Positions 51,507 through 59,023 of a stretch of 64,000 nt of DNA are shown in pieces. Source of the stretch: WJMT01 sp964624145. Lineage in GTDB: Bacteria; Acidobacteriota; Aminicenantia; Aminicenantales; Aminicenantaceae. The notes below the pieces were generated by a model. The model was not told the DNA's origin and ran no database searches. It was given only the letters and a program-made list of their open reading frames with translations. The DNA lies in the NCBI GenBank assembly GCA_964624145.1, contig CAZUXT010000004.1, positions 62,001 through 126,000 of the forward strand. The letters are read 5' to 3'. The first letter of the stretch is position 1, and every line of letters starts with the position of its first letter. Made by a program: the position numbers and the translations under genes.

Positions 51507-52703
51507 TTAATAAATACTGAAAATCAAAAAAAAAGTTGCAACGCAGTCGTTCAGAATCGTAATAAACCGCATCCCGTCAATGCTTCCAAGAGCTCCTTTA
51601 GGGACCAGTGCCACTTCAGAAATAGCCGGGAGCGAAAAATCAGAAAAATTATAGTGACCGCTTCCCTCAATGACCATGAGATAGGCAGCTCCCTGGGCAC
51701 GCTGAAATAGATTAATATTCGGGGTTTTATTGGGTGCCTGCAGATTATCGTGATGCATGAATAAAAAGGGTTTATCAATGTTTTTGTCGATCATATCCCC
51801 GACCTGCAAACCGTCCATGTTGATACCAGCGGTTATCCTTGCATCACTCAAGCAGGCCTGACCCGAGGCTGCCCCTCCGAATGAATAGCCGATCACTCCA
51901 ATATGCTTTAAGTCCAGTTTATTTTGAAAATTTCCCTGCTTTCTGTTGAGTCTATCAAATTGATCAATGACAAAGCTGATGTCATCTGCCCAGATGCCAA
52001 TGCTTTCCAGCATCTTTGGCCGGGATTTCATTATTTCCCGAAACAGGGAATCGAGTTTACCGGGATCCAAAGTCTGAGTGAGGGCGCGTTCCAGGTGGAT
52101 TGCTTTCTGGCGTTCTAAGTTCCTTAGTTTTAGTTCTGGATTCAAAGAATCGAACCGCACAAGGGTGCCGTCTGGTTTTATCACACTGTTGGTTTCAAAA
52201 GAATGCCCGATACTTACCGCAAAGTAACCGTGGCTGGCCAGTTCCTCCATCAATATGGTGCTCTGGTTCATTCCCTCCCAGTAACCGTGTGAGTACAGCA
52301 CTAAAGGAAAAGGAACAGGTATTTCTGCCATCGGAGCGTTTCTAAATGAGTGAGTCTTGACACTTGATAAGCGTTGGTTCATCTTTTCGAAAGCTGAACG
52401 GATCTCATCGGAGATCCCCTGTCCAGGGAGAAAGGCGTCGTGTTCAATATACGGGCAGGGTTTATCAGGCTTTTCTATCGCCGCAGGGTACCAGACTCTC
52501 ACAGCTATTTCACGGAAATCATCTGGATTTTCAGTAAAGGTCTCTGTTCTATGGAAATCCGTGAAAGAGAACCAGGTGGTGCCGACCTCAAAAGGCCCTG
52601 TAGGTTCCGGAAGTTCATAGAAGGACTCACCTTTATGAGAACAAGAAAAGCAAACGACTATTGGAAGTACGAGAAAAATTACCAAAGAACGATTCGCGGT
52701 CAT
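51507..52703 (-). CDS. lipoprotein alpha/beta hydrolase (PAF acetylhydrolase-like)
   Basis: This protein has about 398 residues from ATG 52703. A TTG at 52715, directly after the upstream permease stop, would add four. A lipoprotein signal peptide (LPIVVCFSC) is followed by GTTWFSFTDFHRTETFTEN, IAVRVWYPAAIEKPDKPCPY and FPLVLYSHGYWEG (oxyanion region). The nucleophile elbow is GVIGYSFGGAASGQA, with the acid in GINMDGLQVG and the His in IEGSGHYNFSD. The order and spacing fit the platelet-activating-factor acetylhydrolase/dienelactone-hydrolase group. It probably cleaves oxidised phospholipid or other short-acyl esters at the envelope. It lies between two PadR-permease pairs on the same strand. 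Confidence 0.87.
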   Translation of the reverse strand: MTANRSLVIFLVLPIVVCFSCSHKGESFYELPEPTGPFEVGTTWFSFTDFHRTETFTENPDDFREIAVRVWYPAAIEKPDKPCPYIEHDAFLPGQGISDEIRSAFEKMNQRLSSVKTHSFRNAPMAEIPVPFPLVLYSHGYWEGMNQSTILMEELASHGYFAVSIGHSFETNSVIKPDGTLVRFDSLNPELKLRNLERQKAIHLERALTQTLDPGKLDSLFREIMKSRPKMLESIGIWADDISFVIDQFDRLNRKQGNFQNKLDLKHIGVIGYSFGGAASGQACLSDARITAGINMDGLQVGDMIDKNIDKPFLFMHHDNLQAPNKTPNINLFQRAQGAAYLMVIEGSGHYNFSDFSLPAISEVALVPKGALGSIDGMRFITILNDCVATFFLIFSIY

Positions 52704-52715
52704 TTTAATTTTCAA

Positions 52716-55319
52716 TCACTCATATCTCAATGATTCCACCGGATCGGCTGTCGCCGCCCAGAAAGCGCGAATGCTCACCGTGGAGAGCGCAATGGCCAGG
52801 GCTAAAGCGCCTGCCAGGATAAAAGTTCCCCAGCCCATATTAATGCGATAGGCGAAGTTCTGCAGCCACTTGTTCATCACATACCAGGCAACAGGCCAGG
52901 CGATGAAATTGGCCAGAATCACCCATTTCAGAAATTCTTTGGAGAGCATCACTGTGATATTGGACGCCGATGCCCCCAGCACTTTTCTAATGCCAATCTC
53001 TTTGATTTTTTGTTCGGCAGAAATGGAAGTCAATCCGTAAAGACCGAGACAAGCGATAAATATGGCGAGTATTGTGAAATATCTGAAAAGTGTACCCATC
53101 CTTTGTTCTGCCTTATACTGAGTATTCAGGGCATCGTTCAGGAAATAATAATCGTAGGGCACGTCAGGAATTATTGCCTTCCACTTATCCGCCACATATT
53201 TCATGCTGCTTTGCAGTGTCCCGGTCTTGAATCTTACGGATAACAATCTCAAATAGAGATTCTGCAACCTCTCCGAAGGGAGGATAATCAGCAAAGGCTC
53301 GATCGACTGGTGAAATGATCCAAAATGAAAATCGCTGGCCACTCCGATTATGCTCCCTTTCCTGCCCCATAAGTTGATTTCCTCTCCTATGGGAGATTCC
53401 AATCCCATCACCTTTTCGGCTGCTCTATTAATGACATAGGAACCTGTGGCATCGGACGGAAATTCTTGAGAATAAAACCTTCCTTCTTCCATCTTGATAT
53501 CATATGTGGATGCAAAATCATAATCCGTCCGCAGAATCCGGAAATATTGTGTTTTGTTTTCTTCTTGACCTCTCCATATCACACCATCCGTATTGGTTAT
53601 TACATTCGCATTAAGCGGCTCTGCGCGAGAAACGCCGAGAATATCCGGATTCTTCAACAATTCATTTTTTAAAACATCATAGGTGCCGCTCAAATCCCCG
53701 GCTATCCTCACACAAAGAATATTGTCCCGGTCATAGCCGATATCGCTGTTTTTTATGAAAAGCAACTGGTTGAAGACGATGATGGTGCTGATGATCAGGA
53801 TGATGGACAGAGAAAACTGAAAAACCACGAGTCCTTTTCTAAGTCCCATTCCCTTAAGAGCAAGGCTTGATTTTTCCTTTAAAATTCTTGCCGGCTGAAA
53901 TGAAGAAAGGAACAGGGCAGGATAATAACCGGACAGTATTCCTGTAAAAAAGGCTAAAAGAACCGCTCCTATCAGAAAACGGATGTCAAAGTAGTGGATG
54001 GTCAGTGACTTGCCCGAAAGTCGATTGAAGGCTGGCATAAATATCTGCGCCAGAAGAACGGCCAACATTAGGGCCAGAAAAGAAAGGATGACCGTCTCTC
54101 CCAAGAGTTGCTTGATGAGCATACTTCTGTTGGCGCCCACCACTTTTCTCAAACCGATTTCCTTTGCCCGTTTCAAGGAAACGGCCGTGGACAGGTTCAT
54201 GTAATTGACACAAGCAATAAGGAGAATGATAAATGCTACGACTGTGAAAATGTAAACATATTTACTATTGCCTGTGGTGGAGAAAAATTTAATATTATTT
54301 GCCTGGAGATGGATATTCTTTAGAGGAAAGAGTGAGTAAAACAATTTTTCCATGCTTTTATCCGGCCGGTTTCGGATCTCACAGGCGGTTATTTTCGAGG
54401 CTAAGTCTGCAACGACACTACTATCCCTTGTCAAAATGTAGGTGCGAGGCAACTGGTTTTCCCAACTCTCCAGATTGATCCCGATGGAGCGCATGGTGTC
54501 GAATGTGACGAATATGTCGCAATCGATATGGGAATTGGACGGGATGTCCTTGATGACGCCTGTTATACTCATCGGCATTTTTACTCCGTAAAGAAACATC
54601 TGAATTGACTGTCCATACGCTTCCTGACTGCCGAAATATTTCCGCGCTGTTTTTTCGGTAATGACAACCGAGTTGGGGCCTTCTAATGCTGATTCAGAGG
54701 TTCCCTTCAGGAAAGGGAATGAAAATATTTCGAAGAAGTGAGAATCTGTAAAACTGATATTTTCTTCGAAAACCTTTTCCCCGGAGCGGAACAATACCTT
54801 TTCGGTTTCGGGGGTTTGGGCAAAACGGGTGGCATTTACGATTTCGGGCAGTTCAGCGACGAGCGATGGAGCAAGAAGGTAGGATGTGGGAGCCATGACT
54901 GTTTCCTCTTCCCCCCGAAGGACCATAAAAATATCGTCTGCTTTTTCATGAAATCGGTCATAGCTCAACTCATGCTGCACCCAGAGCAGAATGAGAATGA
55001 CGCAGGCTAGGGCGGTGGCCAGGCCGGCAAGATTGATGAAAGAATACTGCCTGTGCCTGGTGGTATTCCTGAAAGTTGTTTTAAAATAATTTTTGATCAT
55101 AATCAAACTCCAGAGAACCGAATTTTTAATGAAGTATGGAAGAGCCCCAGCGATTTGTTTCCAGTAGAGCAGGCGGGCTTTGAACAATCCGTATTCCTTT
55201 TCCGCCCAGTAGAATTGCTCTTCGAGGTCCCCCATGGCCCCATATTTGATATCTTTTTGGATGATAAACTCCAGTATCCTGGAAGCTATCCGTGGAGGCT
55301 TTATTGTCTGTTTGTTCAT
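52716..55319 (-). CDS. ABC transporter permease with prefix domain (ADOP-type), copy 2
   Basis: This 867-residue protein has the same plan as copy 1. The prefix domain (about 8-75) has the typical MGDLEEQFYWAEKEYGLFKA. The first MacB_PCD/FtsX unit contains LKRAKEIGLRKVVGANRSML, and the second ends EQKIKEIGIRKVLGASASNI and ATADPVESLRYE. The last residues DPVESLRYE are nearly identical to copy 1 (DPVETLRYE), which shows common origin. It overlaps its PadR gene by four bases. A lipoprotein hydrolase follows directly, probably on the same transcript. No ATPase gene is near. Confidence 0.92.
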   Translation of the reverse strand: MNKQTIKPPRIASRILEFIIQKDIKYGAMGDLEEQFYWAEKEYGLFKARLLYWKQIAGALPYFIKNSVLWSLIMIKNYFKTTFRNTTRHRQYSFINLAGLATALACVILILLWVQHELSYDRFHEKADDIFMVLRGEEETVMAPTSYLLAPSLVAELPEIVNATRFAQTPETEKVLFRSGEKVFEENISFTDSHFFEIFSFPFLKGTSESALEGPNSVVITEKTARKYFGSQEAYGQSIQMFLYGVKMPMSITGVIKDIPSNSHIDCDIFVTFDTMRSIGINLESWENQLPRTYILTRDSSVVADLASKITACEIRNRPDKSMEKLFYSLFPLKNIHLQANNIKFFSTTGNSKYVYIFTVVAFIILLIACVNYMNLSTAVSLKRAKEIGLRKVVGANRSMLIKQLLGETVILSFLALMLAVLLAQIFMPAFNRLSGKSLTIHYFDIRFLIGAVLLAFFTGILSGYYPALFLSSFQPARILKEKSSLALKGMGLRKGLVVFQFSLSIILIISTIIVFNQLLFIKNSDIGYDRDNILCVRIAGDLSGTYDVLKNELLKNPDILGVSRAEPLNANVITNTDGVIWRGQEENKTQYFRILRTDYDFASTYDIKMEEGRFYSQEFPSDATGSYVINRAAEKVMGLESPIGEEINLWGRKGSIIGVASDFHFGSFHQSIEPLLIILPSERLQNLYLRLLSVRFKTGTLQSSMKYVADKWKAIIPDVPYDYYFLNDALNTQYKAEQRMGTLFRYFTILAIFIACLGLYGLTSISAEQKIKEIGIRKVLGASASNITVMLSKEFLKWVILANFIAWPVAWYVMNKWLQNFAYRINMGWGTFILAGALALAIALSTVSIRAFWAATADPVESLRYE

Positions 55320-55642
55320 TCTTCTTTGAATTCAAGCTCCTCTATGCCATTCCAGATAACAGAATTGACCCTCTGGATCTCACGGAGCGCTTTGATTCCC
55401 TCCCGGGACAACCGGTAGTAGACTTTGCTGCGGCCTCCACGCTCCGGAGTCGGTTCACCTTTGGAGGTCAGAACATAGCCGTTTTTATGCAGCCGTCCCA
55501 GGGGACCATAAATGGCTCCCAGCAGCCATTTTTTGCCTGTAGCCTTAATGACTTCTTTCCGGATGGCCATACCGTAAGCCTTGTCACCCAACTGCCATAT
55601 GGACAGCAAAATGATTTCTTCAATGCGCGATAATAATTTCAT
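55316..55642 (-). CDS. PadR-family transcriptional regulator, copy 2
   Basis: This 108-residue winged-helix protein has LSRIEEIILLSIWQLGDKAYGMAIRKEVI, IYGPLGRLHKNGYVL and GGRSKVYYRLSREGIKAL. It is coupled to the permease gene by an ATGA-type four-base overlap. Upstream A/T-rich DNA (55650-55675, with a TATATATATA run) may hold its promoter and operator, but no clear palindrome is seen. Confidence 0.92.
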   Translation of the reverse strand: MKLLSRIEEIILLSIWQLGDKAYGMAIRKEVIKATGKKWLLGAIYGPLGRLHKNGYVLTSKGEPTPERGGRSKVYYRLSREGIKALREIQRVNSVIWNGIEELEFKEE

Positions 55643-55773
55643 TTTTTCTCCATATTCATATATATATACGTTATTTGATAAAATAAGTTTACTTTTTTTT
55701 TAATTAAAAAAAAGATCAGTGTCCTTCGATAGTTTACTAAGGCTTCTTTTCTTTTGGAAAGAACCGCATTTTA

Positions 55774-56232
55774 CTAGTCTTTTTCAAGTATGTCTTCGAT
55801 CTTAAAGTTCATATCGCTGTGGTGGGTCCCTGGCCAGAACACCCGCCCGCATTTCGGACAGAGAGCAAAGGAGTCGGAGCGTTCATAAACAAAAGGAGCT
55901 ACCAAATTTTTGGCCTGCTTTTTGGATAGGGGTTTGAGCATCACATTGCATTCAATGCACCGGGAATAGGGTTTAGCCTGCTCTCTGAGATTCAATTCAC
56001 TCAAAACCTGCCGGACCTGGGACTTCCAGTGTTCGCTCTTTATAAAAAGCACTTCGATCTGTTTTGCTTTTTCAACGATTCCCGTGTCCCTTGTCAGCAG
56101 GACGCGGTTTTGTTTTCGGGCCAAGTCAATAAGCCGGTCATCCTCAGCTTTCGAGAAAAAAAGCGTATCAAACCCCAGGATCCTCAGCCATCTGGCACAC
56201 TTTCCCAGCATACAGTCAACCACAAATTTCAT
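55774..56232 (-). CDS. Mut7-C RNase-domain protein with zinc ribbon
   Basis: This 152-residue protein belongs to the Mut7-C family. A PIN-like N-terminal part has acidic residues in MKFVVDCMLGKCARWLRILG, AEDDRLIDLARK and VLLTRDTGI. A C-terminal zinc ribbon (CIECNVML ... CPKCGRVFWPGTH) ends in DMNFKIEDILEKD. The family is related to the C-terminus of exonuclease Mut-7 and is predicted to act on RNA. The intact gene is the source of, or sister to, the truncated copy at 44288-44441. It lies downstream of the second PadR gene in the same direction of reading. Confidence 0.88.
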   Translation of the reverse strand: MKFVVDCMLGKCARWLRILGFDTLFFSKAEDDRLIDLARKQNRVLLTRDTGIVEKAKQIEVLFIKSEHWKSQVRQVLSELNLREQAKPYSRCIECNVMLKPLSKKQAKNLVAPFVYERSDSFALCPKCGRVFWPGTHHSDMNFKIEDILEKD

Positions 56233-56416
56233 GATCCTCTTCTTTATCTATAATACCATAAAGTGCTTATAATCATTTGGAAAGCAATAAGAACTATTAT
56301 TGATTTGAATTATATAATGAAAAATGGTATTCAGGTTTATAACCTATTGTTTATGCTTAATAACCGGAGGATTGGCCTGTAACAAGCTTCAAAAAACAAA
56401 AAAGGAGGAAACCAGG

Positions 56417-56764
56417 ATGAATGAATTAATTGCCTATTGCGGCATTACCTGTCATAAGTGTGGTGCTCTTTTAGCCACTCAGGCTGATGATGACCTTAAA
56501 CGCAAGCAAGTCGCTGAACAGTGGTCCAAAATACATAACTCAGATATCAAGCCTGAGGATATTAATTGCCTGGGATGTCAAAATGAAGAAAATGTGTATT
56601 TTAATTATTGTCAGGTCTGTGCAATCCGGAAATGTGCTCAGGAAAAGAAAGTGATTAACTGTGCCTATTGTGAGTCTTATCCTTGTGAGAAACTCAGTGA
56701 GTTTCTGAAGATGGTACCTGAGGCAAAACAAAAACTGGATGAAATCAGAAGCACACTGAGGTAA
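56417..56764 (+). CDS. DUF3795 family cysteine-rich protein
   Basis: This is a 115-residue protein from ATG 56417, with AAAGGAGG 8-9 bases upstream; an earlier in-frame ATG at 56324 has no such signal. It carries the conserved Cys pattern of DUF3795: IAYCGITCHKCGALL, DINCLGCQNEE, YCQVCAIRKCAQEKKVINCAYC and YPCEKLSEFL. About eleven Cys residues in 115 suggest zinc or iron-sulfur binding. The function of the family is unknown. The gene converges on tRNA-Ala. Confidence 0.85.
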   Translation: MNELIAYCGITCHKCGALLATQADDDLKRKQVAEQWSKIHNSDIKPEDINCLGCQNEENVYFNYCQVCAIRKCAQEKKVINCAYCESYPCEKLSEFLKMVPEAKQKLDEIRSTLR

Positions 56765-56796
56765 AAGAACTGTAATCGCTGGCTGAAATAAAAGAC

Positions 56797-56872
56797 TGGT
56801 GGACGGTAGGGGACTCGAACCCCCGACCTCAGCGTTGCGAACGCCACGCTCTCCCAACTGAGCTAACCGCCC
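56797..56872 (-). tRNA. tRNA-Ala (anticodon CGC), CCA encoded
   Basis: Read on the minus strand, acceptor GGGCGGT pairs with ACCGTCC, followed by discriminator A and an encoded CCA. The D stem is GCTC/GAGC, the anticodon loop TTCGCAA gives CGC, and the T arm is GGGGG-TTCGAGT-CCCCT. The third acceptor pair is G-U (G3:U70), the identity element of alanine tRNAs. It would read GCG codons. Confidence 0.95.
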
Positions 56873-56894
56873 ACGTCATTGGATCATTGACCGT

Positions 56895-57003
56895 CCTATA
56901 ATTTACCATAAAAACCAGGAATAAAAAACAGTGATGTCATACCTGTTTATATAAATTTTTTTGCCCTGCCTCCTCAAACTCAGCTCTCTACAGCCGCTGA
57001 GGA
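56895..57003. repeat. interspersed intergenic repeat, copy B, next to tRNA-Ala
   Basis: This copy matches copy A (46812-46898) over its full length with a 12-base insertion. It ends in a hairpin CTCAGC ... GCTGAGG (56980-57003) that copy A has lost. It begins 23 bases beyond the tRNA 5' end. Confidence 0.7.
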
Positions 57004-57081
57004 AGGGTTTACTGTTGACTAGTCCTTTATTTCGTATGTATGATGGGTGATAAAGTCGCTTAGAGGAAGGGAGTATGAACC

Positions 57082-58227
57082 ATGATCATGCGAACAAGTA
57101 AGGACATTGTATTGATCACTACCATACTGATACTGCTGAGTCCGTCATCGCTCTGGGAGGCGGAACTATCGGTATTGAATCTACCGATTATCAAGAAGGA
57201 GGTTCGGACCGGATTTTCGAACGGGGGCTGGGCGTATGACCGTTACTCGGAGCTGGAGCGGCTGAACGCCCACACGAGTATTACGGTAGCGAACCTGAAG
57301 GGTCCGGGCGTAATTACCCACTTTCATACGACGCGGCAGCACAATCCTGAGATTACCACACGCGGGGTCGTACTGTTGATCTATTTCGACGGAGAGAAGG
57401 AACCGGCGGTGCAGTGTCCGCTGGGGGATTTTTTCGGGGATGGGTGCAACGGCAAGAGTATGGACTTCACCACACCGCTAATCGAATGCGCGCCAGGCAG
57501 CTACAACGTCTATATCCCGATGCCTTTTAAAACGTCGGCGAAAGTCATACTGCGTAATGATACGGATATAAATCTGAGTAATTACAGCTATGTGGAATGG
57601 GAACCGCTGGACAAGTGGAATCCGGACCTGGGTTATTTCCACGCGACGTATCAACGGAAGGTATTCCAGCTTACGGCTGAATCTCACGAGACGTTTTTTC
57701 ACGTGCGGGGCGCCGGTCACATCCTCGGTCGTCAGTTCAGCGTCGTGACGGACGAGCCGTATTTCAAACAATACAACTTCGTCATGGAAGGCAACAACGA
57801 GGTGGATATCGACGGCCAAGAGCGACAACTTGATTATCTGGGTTCGGAGGACTCCTTTACGTTTAGTTGGGGATTTCAGCGGAGCTTCGCCGGCTATCGG
57901 GCGGGCATACCCTTCGTCCAAGTCGGCGATACTAATTATCTGTCCATATACCGTTTCCACGATTATATGCCGATCCGCTTCAGCAAGGAGTTGAGGTGGT
58001 CGATCAACTGGGAATATGAATTTGGCGGTAAAGGGAACCCGAAGCACATTCAAAAATTGCAAGAGCTCAAACAAGCCGACGGGGGCTGGGTGGATTACGC
58101 TACTGTCTTTTACTGGTACCAGAACCATCCGGCGGGTTTTACCCATAAACCGCTGGCGCCTGTCTCAGAACGCATCAAGGATTTGCAAAAATCTTCGCGA
58201 AATCAAAGGGAGCAAAACCTGCGATAG
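57082..58227 (+). CDS. DUF2961 / GH172-family secreted glycoside hydrolase-like protein
   Basis: This 381-residue protein has a hydrophobic N-terminus (about 8-26) that should act as signal peptide. It matches the DUF2961 family, now GH172, whose characterised members act on difructose anhydrides, fructosides or arabinofuranosides. Matching blocks are FSNGGWAYDRYSELERLN, GPGVITHFHTTRQHN, VLLIYFDGEKEPAVQCPLGDFFGDG, YIPMPFKTSAKVILRND, GAGHILGRQFSVVTDE and FAGYRAGIPFV. Two jelly-roll domains are expected. G+C and codon choice (many CGG, GCG and ACG) are unlike the A/T-richer neighbours, so lateral acquisition is likely. It lies beside a tRNA gene. Confidence 0.88.
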   Translation: MIMRTSKDIVLITTILILLSPSSLWEAELSVLNLPIIKKEVRTGFSNGGWAYDRYSELERLNAHTSITVANLKGPGVITHFHTTRQHNPEITTRGVVLLIYFDGEKEPAVQCPLGDFFGDGCNGKSMDFTTPLIECAPGSYNVYIPMPFKTSAKVILRNDTDINLSNYSYVEWEPLDKWNPDLGYFHATYQRKVFQLTAESHETFFHVRGAGHILGRQFSVVTDEPYFKQYNFVMEGNNEVDIDGQERQLDYLGSEDSFTFSWGFQRSFAGYRAGIPFVQVGDTNYLSIYRFHDYMPIRFSKELRWSINWEYEFGGKGNPKHIQKLQELKQADGGWVDYATVFYWYQNHPAGFTHKPLAPVSERIKDLQKSSRNQREQNLR

Positions 58228-58594
58228 ATAATACTAAATAATTAGAAATGAAGTTGTGCGTTGTGAGATAACGAAATCAAATCTTTGTGTTTATTGCTTA
58301 CCGCACGTGTTTTTTGAATGGTCCAGTTTTTGGGTGAGGATCAACAGTACAATAAAAGTATATCAAATTTCCTATAATTAGGATTGGCTAGATAAAGCTC
58401 AAATTGAGATACTAATTTTTCATTTCGCATTAATGAAGCAATTCTTGTCCTTGCACTTCCTGAACACCCTTCCATAAATGGAAACCCCGCCGAAAACAAG
58501 ACGCCCCAAGAGCCAAGCATATCTTCTAGGTCTATCTTGAAACCACACCTGCCCCCACCTCTTCAGCCTCAGCTCTTTTTGAGTCCGAGATCAC
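58228..58594. other. intergenic region with a gene remnant and a repeat fragment
   Basis: No intact gene is present in these 367 bases. The minus strand holds a coding-like remnant (58298-58553), and 58551-58583 resembles the end of the interspersed repeat (CCCCCACCTCTTCAG-CTCAGCTC). Confidence 0.6.
58298..58553 (-). pseudogene. frameshifted remnant of an unidentified gene
   Basis: On the minus strand one frame reads about 65 residues without a stop: CGFKIDLEDMLGSWGVLF, SAGFPFMEGCSGSARTRIAS, LMRNEKLVSQFELYLANPNY, then RKFDIL. A neighbouring frame continues FYCTVDPHPKTGPFKKHVR to TAA at 58298. Residue composition is protein-like in both parts. There is no start codon with a ribosome-binding site. 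I do not recognise the family. It is probably the 3' end of a lost gene broken by a one-base shift near 58355. Confidence 0.4.
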
Positions 58595-58963
58595 CTATCC
58601 CTCAGGATCGACATTTCCCTTATCATTTTCAAGCACAGTTTTGAGCTGTCTGCTCGCTTCAGGAGAGAGGGTAAGGAATTCGAGGCCTATCTCAAAAACC
58701 GCAGCAGAACCTGGCGGTAGTACTTTTGTCCACACAACCCGGACATCGGCTGTAATGGAATTCCCTCCAGGAAGAAAGAGTTCGATTTCCAGCTTTTTTC
58801 CTTTTTTTATATATCTATTGCTGTAAATTCGCACTCCTCCATTACCGACATCTTTAGTAGGAAGAGGGTCTTCATCCATTTTAGTAGGCCGAAAGAGGAC
58901 AGGAACCTTTAATCTCGGAAAACGTCGCCTTTCGACTTCACCGGGGGATATTTTTTTTGTCAA
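58595..58963 (-). CDS. PilZ-domain protein
   Basis: This 122-residue single-domain PilZ protein should bind cyclic di-GMP. It has the R-x-x-x-R type motif (VERRRFPRLKVPVLF, about 10-25) and the second motif in DVGNGGVRIYSNR (about 39-51), where Asn replaces the usual Ser of D/N-x-S-x-x-G. The remaining barrel includes LEIELFLPGGNSITADVRVVW and FEIGLEFLTLS. It lies 60 bases downstream of the methyltransferase gene on the same strand. Target process unknown. Confidence 0.88.
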   Translation of the reverse strand: MTKKISPGEVERRRFPRLKVPVLFRPTKMDEDPLPTKDVGNGGVRIYSNRYIKKGKKLEIELFLPGGNSITADVRVVWTKVLPPGSAAVFEIGLEFLTLSPEASRQLKTVLENDKGNVDPEG

Positions 58964-59023
58964 GGGTTTTCTCCTTTGAATCGAAATTTAACCAATTCTA
59001 ATTAATAAAGCCTACGACATTTT

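Noticed and set aside
57478..58146. A 222-codon minus-strand frame opposite the GH172-like gene
   Set aside because: An antisense shadow favoured by higher G+C; the plus-strand protein matches its family throughout.
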